Made by a program: the position numbers and the translations under genes. A stretch of DNA of 64,000 bases from Marinomonas transparens (GTDB taxonomy: Bacteria > Pseudomonadota > Gammaproteobacteria > Pseudomonadales > Marinomonadaceae). Below the pieces are notes generated by a model. It saw nothing but the letters and a program-made list of their open reading frames with translations. It did not search any database and had not been told where the DNA came from. Shown here one piece after another: positions 28,175 to 37,402 of this stretch. Every line of letters begins with the position of its first letter. Positions within the stretch are counted from its first letter, which is position 1. The stretch covers positions 62,001-126,000 of the forward strand of contig NZ_JAEMNX010000011.1 of assembly GCF_016463975.1 (NCBI RefSeq). The letters run 5' to 3'.

Positions 28175-29221
28175 ATGTCCGAATTTTTCGATAAGGTAGC
28201 ACTTCGAGAAACAGTTCAAAAACATCTATTTTCAGCTGAACAGACACTCAAGACCCCAGTCGTAGATAATCAAGAATTGCGTGATGAAATCAAGTCATTA
28301 CTGATTCAAAAAAATGCTGTCCTAGTGGCTCACTATTATACTGATGATGCTATTCAAGAGCTTGCTGAAGAAACGGGCGGCGTTATCGCTGATTCGCTTG
28401 AAATGGCTAGATTTGGAGCCAATCATGAGGCGCAGACACTTGTCGTCGCTGGCGTTAAATTTATGGGTGAAACGGCTAAAATATTAAGCCCTGAAAAAAA
28501 CATATTAATGCCAACACTAGAAGCGACATGCTCTTTAGATATTGGTTGTCCCATTGAAGAATTTTCTGCATTTTGTGATCAATATCCAGATCGTAAAGTC
28601 GTTGTTTATGCCAATACGTCTGCTGCGGTGAAAGCTCGTGCTGATTGGGTAGTAACTTCTAGCATTGCATTACAGGTTGTGGAGCATTTAACAGAGCAAG
28701 GCGAAAAAATCATTTGGGCGCCAGATCAGCATCTTGGTGGCTATATTCAACGTGAAACAGGCGCTGATATGATTCTTTGGGATGGAGCCTGTATTGTTCA
28801 TGAGGAATTTAAAGCAAAAGGTATTTTAGATTTAAAATCTATTTATTCTGATGCTGCTATTCTTGTACATCCTGAATCTCCTGAGTCGGTAGTAGAAATT
28901 GCTGATGTTGTGGGCTCAACGTCCCAACTATTGAACGCAACAAAGCAAATGAGTAACGACACTTTTATTGTTGCAACAGATCGCGGTATTTTTTATAAGA
29001 TGCGACAAGCATCACCTAGTAAGCGCTTTGTTGAGGCGCCGACAGGCGGTTCTGGAGCGACTTGTCGTAGTTGTGCTCATTGCCCTTGGATGGCGCTAAA
29101 TAGCTTGGAAATGCTGCGTAATGCTTTGAAGTATAATTCTGGTCAAATCCATGTTGCAGAAGAAACTAGAGTTAAAGGGCTTATTCCATTACAGCGTATG
29201 CTGGACTTTCAGGTCAAATAA
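28175..29221 (+). CDS. nadA: Quinolinate synthase
   Basis: NadA condenses iminoaspartate with dihydroxyacetone phosphate to quinolinate in de novo NAD synthesis, using a 4Fe-4S cluster. The 348-residue protein has cluster ligands in [11 protein letters not shown], in GACIVHEEF, and in the [10 protein letters not shown] motif near the C-terminus. It also has the substrate-binding [13 protein letters not shown] segment. ATG at 28175 has AAGGGG upstream. An in-frame GTG inside the tRNA would give a spurious 34-residue extension. It may be co-transcribed with the tRNA. Confidence 0.96.
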   Translation: MSEFFDKVALRETVQKHLFSAEQTLKTPVVDNQELRDEIKSLLIQKNAVLVAHYYTDDAIQELAEETGGVIADSLEMARFGANHEAQTLVVAGVKFMGETAKILSPEKNILMPTLEATCSLDIGCPIEEFSAFCDQYPDRKVVVYANTSAAVKARADWVVTSSIALQVVEHLTEQGEKIIWAPDQHLGGYIQRETGADMILWDGACIVHEEFKAKGILDLKSIYSDAAILVHPESPESVVEIADVVGSTSQLLNATKQMSNDTFIVATDRGIFYKMRQASPSKRFVEAPTGGSGATCRSCAHCPWMALNSLEMLRNALKYNSGQIHVAEETRVKGLIPLQRMLDFQVK

Positions 29222-29253
29222 TCTATTAAGACTGCGCTTAGATTTTCACTAGA

Positions 29254-30789
29254 CTAACTGTTTTTTAAGGTCTCTAGGTACTTGATTTCTAAATCCGTAT
29301 AGGAGACTTGCAAACGGTCATATTCGAGGCTTTTTTTATTGAATGTGACTTTTAGTTTCTGTAAATCAGCGTTAGCAGCTTGCTCCAGTACTTTTTCTTT
29401 TAGTTCTGTTACTGCCTGCACTAATTTTCTATTTTTCTCTCTTTGCTCAATTAAAGGTTGGTGTGAACTGGTTTTAGAGTTGTGGCGGCTGTCTTTAGTG
29501 GCTTCGATCTCTTGCTTTAGTTGTTCATTTTTTCCTTCTGCTATTTCTAATTCTTGAACTAATAACGTCACGCATGTTTCTGACTCTTGAAGTAGACGTT
29601 CTAGCATTTTTACATCTTTGTCTTGTTCTAATAAATTTTCACTTTTTCCTTGCTCAAGAGCTGTATCCAAACCATCACGAAGAGAGACTAAGGTTTCTTT
29701 TTTGCTTGCATTAAGTGTTTGAAGGGTGCTAGTTGCTGTTTCGTTTTTATTGGCCAGCTGTGTTTCAATTTCTATTAATCGAGCTTCTTTTGCAGCTAGG
29801 TCTTCATTTAGAGAGGCGATGGTCTGACTAGAGGCTTTTAATTCTTCTTCTAATTGCAGTGTTAAAGATTGTGATTCTTCGCACATACGTTCCATTTTAC
29901 TCAAGGCAACCCTTTTCATTTCTGCTACTTCTGCGTGTCTATTGTTTTTATGGGCTCTATCTAGTTCATTTTTTAATTGCTCAATAACCATAGTTTGACG
30001 TTTAGATAGGTTATTCAATGTGGCTATCTGTTTAAGTGTCGGATGCTGAAGGCGATCTTTCTCATTAGCAATAATTTTTGGTGTTTGTAGATCGAATGGT
30101 TTTAATGTTCCATTTTGTTTACCTTGTTGCTCTACTAGTAGTTTAATTTGACTTTGTAATTTGATGATTTCGAGTTGTAATTTTTGCTGTTCCTTTTTCT
30201 TCATTTGAAGCTGCTCAAGGCGTTTCTCCGCCCGTCTAATGTTTTTACGCAAATCCTCGTTGAGCATAAATTGACTTTGAGATAGGGTTTCTTTGGTGAC
30301 TAATCGCTCTCCCATAAGGAAAAATTCAGCACTGGTATCCTTAAGTGTTTTATCAAGGTCTTCGATTTTTCTTTCCTTGAGCCTTGAGGGTTGGACCGCA
30401 AACAGTAAGCTTGAAAGAAAGCGGTTTAAAATAGGTTTTGGATGATCACTCACCTCATTTAAAAGAATGGCTCTTTCTGCTTTTAATATTGTTCCCCAGA
30501 GCTTAAATCTGTTTATGTGAGCCGGGGAAGCTGGCTTTAAATGGCCTGTGGCCATGATCGAATTAGCAGCAAATTCTATTTGTTGATCAAGATAATGAAC
30601 TAGGTGTTTATAATCTTCAGCTCCAGCAATTTGTTCTTCAGAAAGGGGAGGGGATTGAGTATTTTGCGACCTAGGTGCTTGTTGTTTAAGTTGCTTTTTT
30701 AGTGGGTTAGAGAGCCACAGCAAAAAGGCACTAGCAATTAGCATAAAGGTACTGAATTCAAGTAGGGTCCAAATTAGCCACTTTGCCAT
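29254..30789 (-). CDS. Unrecognised N-anchored coiled-coil protein
   Basis: I do not recognise this 511-residue protein. It starts with one transmembrane helix (WLIWTLLEFSTFMLIASAFLLWL). A compact helical region follows to about residue 170, and then long coiled-coil stretches rich in Glu, Gln, Lys and Leu run to the end. The pattern suggests a membrane-tethered rod facing the cytoplasm or periplasm, for example a scaffold or chain-length-type protein, but no motif supports a specific role. It is transcribed towards nadA and divergent from a nitroreductase gene. Confidence 0.7.
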   Translation of the reverse strand: MAKWLIWTLLEFSTFMLIASAFLLWLSNPLKKQLKQQAPRSQNTQSPPLSEEQIAGAEDYKHLVHYLDQQIEFAANSIMATGHLKPASPAHINRFKLWGTILKAERAILLNEVSDHPKPILNRFLSSLLFAVQPSRLKERKIEDLDKTLKDTSAEFFLMGERLVTKETLSQSQFMLNEDLRKNIRRAEKRLEQLQMKKKEQQKLQLEIIKLQSQIKLLVEQQGKQNGTLKPFDLQTPKIIANEKDRLQHPTLKQIATLNNLSKRQTMVIEQLKNELDRAHKNNRHAEVAEMKRVALSKMERMCEESQSLTLQLEEELKASSQTIASLNEDLAAKEARLIEIETQLANKNETATSTLQTLNASKKETLVSLRDGLDTALEQGKSENLLEQDKDVKMLERLLQESETCVTLLVQELEIAEGKNEQLKQEIEATKDSRHNSKTSSHQPLIEQREKNRKLVQAVTELKEKVLEQAANADLQKLKVTFNKKSLEYDRLQVSYTDLEIKYLETLKNS

Positions 30790-30898
30790 AAAAATCTCCT
30801 AAACCTTAAGACAAGCAATATGGTATCTACTATTATCACCCTGTTAAGGTAGAAGAAGTATAAACACCAACTATTATGTTAGCGGGTAAAAAAAGATT

Positions 30899-31465
30899 AT
30901 GGGAAAAGAATTCATTCGTTTTATGCGTAATCGTGTTTCTCAAGCAGCTCTCGAAGCACCTTCTCCTAGTGAAGAAGAGTGGCAATTGGTTCTTGATGCT
31001 GCAAGTCGTGCAGCCGATCACGGCAACCTCAAACCATGGCGTTTTCGTATTTACGAAGGGGAAGGGCGTGCTAAGCTTGGACAAATATATTGGCATCATG
31101 CTTGTTCTGGAATGGGCTCGATAGCTGATAGTAAGAAAGACACCTTTATTAAAAAGGCCTATCGATCTCCAGCCGTTTTACTAGTTTATGCGCATATTCA
31201 AGAACACCCCAAAGTCCCAGCTATTGAGCAAGTCATGGCGGTTGCTGCATCGGCACAACAGATATTACTTGGTTTAAATGCGTTAGGTTATGGTGCCATG
31301 TGGCGCACTGGTCCAGCTTGTTTTACGCAAGAAACAAAAGCGTTATTGTCTCTTGGTAATAGGGATCAAATAGTGGGGCTCATTTATGTTGGCACGCCGA
31401 TGAAAGAAGCGAAAGTTGTTGGAGATACTAAGTTGGAATCTCATTTAGAATGGGTAACAGATTAA
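30899..31465 (+). CDS. Nitroreductase family protein (YdjA-like)
   Basis: Family members are FMN-dependent NAD(P)H oxidoreductases. This 188-residue protein matches the short YdjA type: N-terminal FMN-binding RNRVSQ, the AADHGNLKPWRF substrate-pocket segment, the middle AIEQVMAVAASAQQILLGLNALGYGAMWRTG, and the C-terminal VGLIYVGTP. The physiological substrate is unknown. The gene is monocistronic, followed by the tRNA-Ser gene. Confidence 0.9.
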   Translation: MGKEFIRFMRNRVSQAALEAPSPSEEEWQLVLDAASRAADHGNLKPWRFRIYEGEGRAKLGQIYWHHACSGMGSIADSKKDTFIKKAYRSPAVLLVYAHIQEHPKVPAIEQVMAVAASAQQILLGLNALGYGAMWRTGPACFTQETKALLSLGNRDQIVGLIYVGTPMKEAKVVGDTKLESHLEWVTD

Positions 31466-31492
31466 TTTTTAAGGCTTATTTCTTAAAAATGG

Positions 31493-31521
31493 TTGCAATA
31501 TAAAACGCTGCTAATTATTAT
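31493..31521 (+). promoter_or_regulatory. Promoter of tRNA-Ser
   Basis: TTGCAA (31493-31498) and TATTAT (31516-31521) are exactly 17 bases apart, followed by ACGCGC. The TATTATACGC block is shared with the tRNA-Lys promoter. Confidence 0.65.
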
Positions 31522-31557
31522 ACGCGCACAAATTACACGGAATGTGATTGATCGTTT

Positions 31558-31645
31558 GGTGAGCTGTCCGAGTGGCCGAAGGAGCACGCCTGGAAAGCGT
31601 GTATGTCGTAAGGCATCAAGAGTTCGAATCTCTTGCTCACCGCCA
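31558..31645 (+). tRNA. tRNA-Ser (GGA anticodon)
   Basis: The 88-base class II tRNA has acceptor stem GGTGAGC with GCTCACC and a long variable arm. Its anticodon loop is CTGGAAA (GGA). The T loop is TTCGAAT, the discriminator base is G, and CCA is encoded. A strong terminator follows 34 bases later. Confidence 0.97.
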
Positions 31646-31679
31646 TATTCGTCTGATAAGGTTTATCTTGTCAAGACAC

Positions 31680-31718
31680 AAAAAATCCGTTTTAGAGCAA
31701 TTCTAAAACGGATTTTTT
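31680..31718. terminator. Strong terminator after tRNA-Ser
   Basis: A perfect 17-base stem (31680-31696 with 31702-31718) closes a five-base loop and has A6/T6 flanks. It serves tRNA-Ser and the convergent thioesterase gene. Confidence 0.95.
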
Positions 31719-31733
31719 GTACCTAAAGAATAA

Positions 31734-32141
31734 TTATTCCTCAAATAAGGCATTAAGTTCTTCATAAACAATAGGCCGGCCTTCCTTGGTAATGGAAGCG
31801 ACTATCATTTTTGCTTTGAGAATGAGCTGCCCATCACTACGATATAAATCTTGGTAAAAGGCTGTTTTTAATTTAGAGACACTTTCAACGTTTGTTTCTA
31901 TATAAAAACTGTCACCACTGATTAATGATTTCTTGTATTCTAATTCGGCTTTTATAAGAACAAGGTGAACACCTTGTGCCGTAATTTTAGCAAAATCTAA
32001 ACCTTTGGTTTTGATAAACGAATGACGAGCATGCTCTAAATAGTTCTGATAGACAGAATTATTAACGATGCCCTGCATATCACATTCGTAATCTCTTACT
32101 TCTAAAGTCATACGTTTATCTTGTTTTCCCTTATCTTCCAT
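31734..32141 (-). CDS. Hotdog-fold acyl-CoA thioesterase
   Basis: The 135-residue protein belongs to the 4-hydroxybenzoyl-CoA thioesterase/YbgC superfamily. It has RDYECDMQGIVNNSVYQNYLEHAR, the active-site region with its aspartate, then the hot-dog helix and strand features LIKAELEYKKSLISGD. Family members hydrolyse short or medium acyl-CoA esters in the cytoplasm. It is not next to tolQ, so calling it ybgC would be unsafe. A degenerate GGDEF gene lies upstream on the same strand. Confidence 0.87.
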   Translation of the reverse strand: MEDKGKQDKRMTLEVRDYECDMQGIVNNSVYQNYLEHARHSFIKTKGLDFAKITAQGVHLVLIKAELEYKKSLISGDSFYIETNVESVSKLKTAFYQDLYRSDGQLILKAKMIVASITKEGRPIVYEELNALFEE

Positions 32142-32184
32142 AATTAACCTTTAAAGTCAGCGAGCTAGAACCTGATGGAACGGT

Positions 32185-33192
32185 CTAATGATTCACGATG
32201 CGGTTTTTACCTGTTTGTTTAGCATGGTCTAAATTGTTTTGCACTCTTGTAATCAACTGCTCTGAGCTTTCCTCTCCAAGTAAAGTTGCAACACCAATTG
32301 ATATGGTAATTTGTTTAAGAAGTGTTTTGGTATTTTTATAACGAATTTTTTGTGAAGAGACTTCTTTTCTTATCTTTTCTGCAAACTGAGAGGCTAGGCT
32401 GAGCTCCATTTCACTCACAATAATAACAAACTTCCCTCCTTCAAGCCGCGCAATAAAGGCTTTTTCAGGGAGTAAAGAGTGCAATAAGCGGGCAATATAG
32501 CGAATAAGAGAAGTGCCAACTCGCTTGTCATATTCGGCATTAACAAGGCCTAAATTATCTATATCTATCAATAATAAAGTGAGGTCATCTTCTGCATAGG
32601 GTAGGTAAGCAAATAACTGGCGTTCAAAACCTTTTCTATTTGCTAGTTGCGTCATAGGGTCTATTTCAACATCTTGGCGCATTTTGGCAAGTTCAATTTT
32701 TAATTGTTCTAGTTCTTCTTGAGCTTCCAACAAAGAGCGATTAAAAGATTCCGTCGCTTTATTTACTTTAATAGTTTCTTTCTCTAGGTAGTTAACTACT
32801 TTTTCTAAATGATCTGGCTTATTGGCTGTCTTTAGCACTTTACGTGTTTTGAAAAGTGTCTGTTCGAAGTTGCTAACGTCTTTAGATATTTTTTTTGTGC
32901 TAGATTCTAGATCATTTGCTACATCATTTAAACGCGGGCTTTGACTAATGGAATGATGACGTTCATTAGGTAGAACAAATTCATAAAACAACTCTTTAGA
33001 TACAAAATCAGGAAGAATAGAAAATTTTCTGAGGGTGCTATCGATGGCTTGATTTAGTTGTGGTGTTCTATTTGAAGCATATTCATACCAAATACCATAG
33101 TTATATGGCGTTGGGGCAATATTTAGCTTTGTCATTAATGGCAAAGCCGTGCGCATTAATCGATTTACTTGTTGAATATTTTTTCGGAACAT
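32185..33192 (-). CDS. GGDEF-domain protein with degenerate active site
   Basis: The 335-residue soluble protein has a helical N-terminal region typical of a subgroup of cytoplasmic GGDEF proteins (LMRTALPLMTKLNIAPTPYNYGIWYEY). A coiled coil follows, then a C-terminal GGDEF domain that begins DPMTQLANRKGFE. The signature that should read GGDEF or GGEEF is EGGKF (residues 251-255). The catalytic acidic residues are thus Gly and Lys, although the upstream LLIDIDNLG aspartates remain. Diguanylate cyclase activity is unlikely. It may act as a GTP or c-di-GMP sensor or a dimer partner. Confidence 0.88.
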   Translation of the reverse strand: MFRKNIQQVNRLMRTALPLMTKLNIAPTPYNYGIWYEYASNRTPQLNQAIDSTLRKFSILPDFVSKELFYEFVLPNERHHSISQSPRLNDVANDLESSTKKISKDVSNFEQTLFKTRKVLKTANKPDHLEKVVNYLEKETIKVNKATESFNRSLLEAQEELEQLKIELAKMRQDVEIDPMTQLANRKGFERQLFAYLPYAEDDLTLLLIDIDNLGLVNAEYDKRVGTSLIRYIARLLHSLLPEKAFIARLEGGKFVIIVSEMELSLASQFAEKIRKEVSSQKIRYKNTKTLLKQITISIGVATLLGEESSEQLITRVQNNLDHAKQTGKNRIVNH

Positions 33193-33390
33193 CTATGCCT
33201 CAATTGACAGAATAGACCGCTAGGACGTCCCATTTCTTTAGCGGATATACAATACGGTTATAATGGAGCTAAAAAGCCCTGTAAAATGCGTATAATCGAT
33301 ATTATAGATATTTCATTAGAAATTCTTGCCTGTTCTCTTAATAGAGGGGGTTGAGTTCTGGGAAAATGTAACCAACCGTAATCTTATGTT

Positions 33391-33732
33391 TTATCCTGTA
33401 ATTTTGCTGGAGAAACCTTCCTTCAAAAGAAGCTCTTTAATTTTTTGTCGATTATCTCCTTGAATTTCAATTGCCCCATCTTTAACTGCACCGCCCGTGC
33501 CACATTGGGCTTTGAGTTTTTTTCCTAAGATTTTCATATCATCAAGAGTCAGAGCTAACCCCTGCACTAGGGTGACGCCCTTACCTTTTCTACCTTTTGT
33601 TTCAAGTTTAATTGAAACCTTGCCATCACCTAATATTTGGTTTTGCTGACAATTGCAGTTTTCTAAGGCTTGTTCACACTCTGGGCAGAGTCGGCCTTGG
33701 TCTGTGGAGTACACTAAATTGCTCTTTTTCAT
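33391..33732 (-). CDS. yciH: SUI1/eIF1-like protein YciH
   Basis: YciH is a bacterial relative of translation factor eIF1 that influences start-codon fidelity and IF3-like functions in E. coli. The 113-residue protein has an N-terminal cysteine cluster (CPECEQALENCNCQ) and the SUI1 core with KGKGVTLVQGL, KKLKAQCGTGGAVKDG and IEIQGDNRQKIKELL. ATG at 33732 has AGGTAAGG upstream. The frame extends 30 codons further up without family support. Confidence 0.9.
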   Translation of the reverse strand: MKKSNLVYSTDQGRLCPECEQALENCNCQQNQILGDGKVSIKLETKGRKGKGVTLVQGLALTLDDMKILGKKLKAQCGTGGAVKDGAIEIQGDNRQKIKELLLKEGFSSKITG

Positions 33733-33857
33733 TACCTTACCTATGCTCAAAATTTTGATGGATTTTATCACTTCTGCCATTATTAGATCAGAAAAAATAA
33801 TGACAATTTTTCTACATTTCATTGATTGCTGCTCTAGACTAATAGGTGAAATGATCT

Positions 33858-34379
33858 GTGATGCGTGCGCGTATGAGTAATAAATTAATAATTCGACAAG
33901 CTACTGAGGCGGATATAGAAGAGATATTGCTCTTTGAGTTTCGTAATCGGGAGTGGTTTGCTCAATACTTTCCGACACAAGCCCTATGCAGGCAAACAGA
34001 AATGCATTTCAAGCGCTTACTTAGAGGAAGGTTTTCAGCACTACATTACCTTGTTTTCTTACATGATGAAGCTTTAATTGGGCGTTTTACCGGACAAGTA
34101 CTAGATGAAAAAAAACATTCTCTGGAAATTTCCTATCGTGTCGAAAAAACTTATACCAATCAGGGGGTCGCTAGATATGTATTGCGGCGCCTATTGCTCA
34201 TCTGGGCATGCCTTGGCATCAAAGAAGTATATGCCAATGTAGCGGATCATAACCAAGCTTCCGCTAAAGTGCTTACCTCCTGCGGCTTTGAAATGACAGG
34301 GGTAGAGGAAAAAGCCTTAAAGCTAAACTCAGGGATACACGATTGTTTGATTTTTAAATGGGTTTCAATTGGGGATTAG
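33858..34379 (+). CDS. GNAT-family acetyltransferase
   Basis: The 173-residue protein is a GCN5-related N-acetyltransferase. It has the N-terminal LIIRQATEADIEEILLFE, the acetyl-CoA-binding segment VEKTYTNQGVARYVLRRLL, and the C-terminal NQASAKVLTSCGFEMTG, as in RimJ/RimL-like enzymes. The substrate is unknown. GTG at 33858 lies eight bases after AGGTGA; ATG at 33861 is also possible. Its end overlaps the stop of the convergent truC gene by four bases. Confidence 0.85.
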   Translation: MMRARMSNKLIIRQATEADIEEILLFEFRNREWFAQYFPTQALCRQTEMHFKRLLRGRFSALHYLVFLHDEALIGRFTGQVLDEKKHSLEISYRVEKTYTNQGVARYVLRRLLLIWACLGIKEVYANVADHNQASAKVLTSCGFEMTGVEEKALKLNSGIHDCLIFKWVSIGD

Positions 34380-35113
34380 CAAATAGCCTCATAGCGGTAA
34401 GCAGAAAGCCTGTCGAGAACCGTTGTTATTTTTTTATCAAAACCAGCGTTTAACATTTTAACTTCCTTTGTCGCTGGGTGTGTAAATTCAAGCTTTGAGG
34501 CGTGTAACATTAATCTATAATCTTCAGACCAAATATCCTTAATTACCTTATTAATATGGCGACAGCCATAACGACTATCACCAACTAGTGGGTGTAGCTG
34601 ATGTTTGAAATGTCGTCTGATTTGGTGGGTTCTGCCTTGTTTTGGAGTGACTTCAAGCCAGCTTAAACGCGTGTTGTCATAGCGGCTGACAGGAACAGGA
34701 AGCTGGTATTGTGCCAATGACAGGAAGCTCGTCTCTGCAGCTTTTTCAGTGCCTACTATTTTGAATCGAGAGCGGCCTTTTTTTTCATTTAATTTGGCTA
34801 GAGGGTAATCTATTACCCCACTTTTATCGCAAAAACCACGAACCAAACAGTGATAGGTTTTCCTAGTTTGTGACTCGGCAAATTGTGCCGCTAACTGGCG
34901 AGCGATATCAGGACTAAAAGCCATGACTAATACACCGGAAGTACCTCGATCAAGCCGGTGAACAGGAAAGACCCATTGCCCCGTTTGGTCTCTTAATCGT
35001 TGTACGACGGCGTCTTCTTCCTCTTTTGCTAATTCTGTTCGATGAACTAATAAACCAGCAGGCTTATTTACCGCGATTAAATGTTCATCTTGAAATAATA
35101 TCTCTAAGCTCAT
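34376..35113 (-). CDS. truC: tRNA pseudouridine(65) synthase TruC
   Basis: TruC converts U65 in the T stem of tRNA to pseudouridine. The 245-residue protein is of the RluA family with the catalytic HRLDRGTSGVLVMA motif, and it aligns along its length with E. coli TruC (FQDEHLIAVNKPAGLLVH at the N-terminus). No S4 domain is present, as expected for TruC. It starts with a four-base overlap with the dehydrogenase gene upstream, in the operon tesA-dehydrogenase-truC. Confidence 0.93.
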   Translation of the reverse strand: MSLEILFQDEHLIAVNKPAGLLVHRTELAKEEEDAVVQRLRDQTGQWVFPVHRLDRGTSGVLVMAFSPDIARQLAAQFAESQTRKTYHCLVRGFCDKSGVIDYPLAKLNEKKGRSRFKIVGTEKAAETSFLSLAQYQLPVPVSRYDNTRLSWLEVTPKQGRTHQIRRHFKHQLHPLVGDSRYGCRHINKVIKDIWSEDYRLMLHASKLEFTHPATKEVKMLNAGFDKKITTVLDRLSAYRYEAIC

Positions 35114-36063
35114 GATGTTTTTTCAGCACCTAAAGAAACGATGTAGGTGCTGATTTTTTGCATTGCAATATCTACCAGCTTCTGCATGGCTTCATCGCTG
35201 GCCCAAGCAATATGAGGTGTTAGCAAAAAATTTGGGCGTTTGGTTAGGGCTTGAAATGGGTGATCTAGTGGCATAGGTTCTTGTGTCGCAACATCAAATG
35301 CCGCGCCAGCAATGCTTTGATTTTCTAGTGCATTTTTCAGCGCTTCTTCATTAACCAAGCCGCCACGGCTAATATTAAGTAACAAGCTGCTTGGCTTCAT
35401 CAAGGCAAATTCATCATAAGAAATCAGATCTCTTGTGTCATCAGTAAGAGGGCAGTGCAAGCTCACTACATCGGCCGTTTTAAGGGCCTCTTCGAAACTT
35501 AAATAGCCTTCTCGGATCGTTTGTGCTCCTTTACGCTCCGCGAGCACAACCTTCATGCCAAATGCTAAGGCGATGTTCGAGACGCCTTGTCCTAACATAC
35601 CGCCACCTATGATGGTCATAGTACTGCCTGCTAGGTCCTTGATTGGGTAATCAAGAAAGCAAAAGTGTTTAGAGTCAGCCCATTTGCCAGATCTTACATC
35701 CTCCAAATAAGAAACAAGGTTTCTTCGCAACGCTAATAATAGTGAAAAGGTGTGTTCTGGTACGCTAATATTGGAATAACCTGCCACGTTTTGAACCGCT
35801 ATCTGGCGCTTCAAGCAAGCTTCTAGATCCACATTGTTGATTCCAGTAGCCATTACTTGCACGAGTTTTAGTTGCTGGGCTGCATTAATGGAGTCTGCGT
35901 TTAATACCGCCTTGTTGGAAAGAATAATATCGGCGTCTTTTATCCGTTCATTCACTTGATCAATGTGTGTGCTTTCATATTCAACAACCTCGGTAATTTG
36001 CTCTGGGTAGTGAACTTGGATATGGTTAGGAAATGAATTTCTGTCTAAAAAAACGGCTTTCAT
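35110..36063 (-). CDS. D-2-hydroxyacid dehydrogenase
   Basis: NAD(P)-dependent D-isomer-specific hydroxyacid dehydrogenases reduce 2-oxoacids such as hydroxypyruvate or glyoxylate. The 317-residue protein has the Rossmann motif TIIGGGMLGQGVSNIA, a conserved arginine in LLNISRGGLVNEEAL, and the catalytic histidine in LTPHIAWAS. It resembles HprA/GhrB-like enzymes, but the substrate cannot be fixed. It overlaps tesA upstream and truC downstream by four bases each, so it is translationally coupled. Confidence 0.92.
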   Translation of the reverse strand: MKAVFLDRNSFPNHIQVHYPEQITEVVEYESTHIDQVNERIKDADIILSNKAVLNADSINAAQQLKLVQVMATGINNVDLEACLKRQIAVQNVAGYSNISVPEHTFSLLLALRRNLVSYLEDVRSGKWADSKHFCFLDYPIKDLAGSTMTIIGGGMLGQGVSNIALAFGMKVVLAERKGAQTIREGYLSFEEALKTADVVSLHCPLTDDTRDLISYDEFALMKPSSLLLNISRGGLVNEEALKNALENQSIAGAAFDVATQEPMPLDHPFQALTKRPNFLLTPHIAWASDEAMQKLVDIAMQKISTYIVSLGAEKTS

Positions 36064-36692
36064 TTATTTTCCTTAATTCTATTTAATAGGGGGTACAGAT
36101 AGGGAAAAACATTTTTCAATACAACAGGTTGACCCTTTTTATTAGGGTGTAACCCATCGCTTTGCATCAAGTCTTTATTGAGTGCAACGCCTTGTAACAT
36201 AAAGGGTAAATAGGCCAATTTGTATTTTTCTGCGATCTTCTTGTATAGATTAAAAAACATTTCCGTATAACGCTTTCCGTAGTTTTGAGGAATTTGATTA
36301 CCAATCAAAAGTACCTGTGCGTCTGCTTGATGTGCTTGCTCGATCATTTTTTCAAGATTGCTAGTGGTCTGACTCAAAGGGTAACCTCGTAAAGCATCAT
36401 TAGCACCCAGCTCTAAAATAACCCATTGTGGCTTATGTTCTAAAAGAAGAGGAGGGAAGCGAGATAAACCGCCTTGGGTAGTTTCACCACTAACACTGGC
36501 ATTTACTACGCTAATGTCAGGGTGAGATTGAGATAGTTGATTTTTGAGTAAACTAACCCAACCATCTTGTTGTCTTAGATTATAAGCCGCGCTTAAGCTA
36601 TCTCCCATAACAAGTAGACGAGATGCAGATGCTGGGTTGCTAAAAGCGATAATAATGAACGAACACAACAAAAGTTGTCTTTTAAAAAACAT
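36060..36692 (-). CDS. tesA: Multifunctional SGNH esterase/thioesterase TesA
   Basis: TesA is a periplasmic SGNH-fold hydrolase with thioesterase, arylesterase and lysophospholipase activity. The 210-residue protein has a signal peptide (about residues 1-23, cleavage after ASA). It carries block I VMGDSLSAAYN with the catalytic serine, block III GANDALRG, and block V DGLHPN with the Asp/His pair. It is divergent from ybbA, the same layout as in E. coli, and first in a three-gene operon. Confidence 0.95.
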   Translation of the reverse strand: MFFKRQLLLCSFIIIAFSNPASASRLLVMGDSLSAAYNLRQQDGWVSLLKNQLSQSHPDISVVNASVSGETTQGGLSRFPPLLLEHKPQWVILELGANDALRGYPLSQTTSNLEKMIEQAHQADAQVLLIGNQIPQNYGKRYTEMFFNLYKKIAEKYKLAYLPFMLQGVALNKDLMQSDGLHPNKKGQPVVLKNVFPYLYPLLNRIKENK

Positions 36693-36718
36693 ATAAACCC
36701 TTTTTAGAGTAAATTACC

Positions 36719-37402
36719 ATGATGACAAACACTGCGATAAAAGTGAGTAATTTAACTCATACCGTTACTTCAAATACAGGTGATTTAACCATATTGAAAG
36801 GAATTAATATGGAAATCAAGGAAGGCGAGTCTGTCGCAATCGTTGGCTCTTCAGGATCAGGTAAATCTACCCTATTAGGCTTGCTCGCTGGACTTGATGT
36901 TAACACTTCCGGAGACATATCTCTTTATGAACACGCCTTTTCTAGTTTGGATGAAGAAAAAAGAGCCTTAATACGCGGTCAATATGTTGGCTTTATTTTT
37001 CAATCTTTTCATCTACTACCAAGCCTTCAAGCAATTGAAAACGTTATGTTACCTGCGGAGTTAAAAGGTGATAAAGATGCCCGTAAAAAAGCGGAAGTCT
37101 TGCTCGATAAAGTAGGGCTGTCTCACCGTCTGACCCATTACCCAAATCAGTTATCGGGCGGTGAACAGCAACGAGTCGCCATTGCTCGGGCTTTCGCCTC
37201 TAGTCCCAAAATACTCTTTGCTGATGAGCCAACAGGAAACCTTGATGAGGAAAATGGCAAAATTATTATTGAGCTACTTTTCGACCTTAATCAATCTCAA
37301 GGTACCACTTTGGTTATGGTGACTCATGATAACCAACTCGCCAAGCAGTGTAGTCGTCAGTTGATTATGTCTGCTGGCCAACTTGCGGAAAAAACATTAT
37401 GA
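36719..37402 (+). CDS. ybbA: ABC transporter ATPase YbbA
   Basis: This is the ATPase of a MacB/LolD-type ABC system. The 227-residue protein has Walker [10 protein letters not shown], signature [15 protein letters not shown], and Walker [13 protein letters not shown]. It lies divergent from tesA and overlaps the FtsX-like permease ybbP by four bases. Together YbbAP are thought to extract hydrophobic compounds from the inner membrane, but the substrate is not established. Confidence 0.95.
   Translation: MMTNTAIKVSNLTHTVTSNTGDLTILKGINMEIKEGESVAIVGSSGSGKSTLLGLLAGLDVNTSGDISLYEHAFSSLDEEKRALIRGQYVGFIFQSFHLLPSLQAIENVMLPAELKGDKDARKKAEVLLDKVGLSHRLTHYPNQLSGGEQQRVAIARAFASSPKILFADEPTGNLDEENGKIIIELLFDLNQSQGTTLVMVTHDNQLAKQCSRQLIMSAGQLAEKTL

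Noticed and set aside
31734-32141. Naming the thioesterase ybgC
   Set aside because: The hotdog family is clear but the gene is not in the tol operon, and sequence alone by eye does not separate it from other thioesterases.
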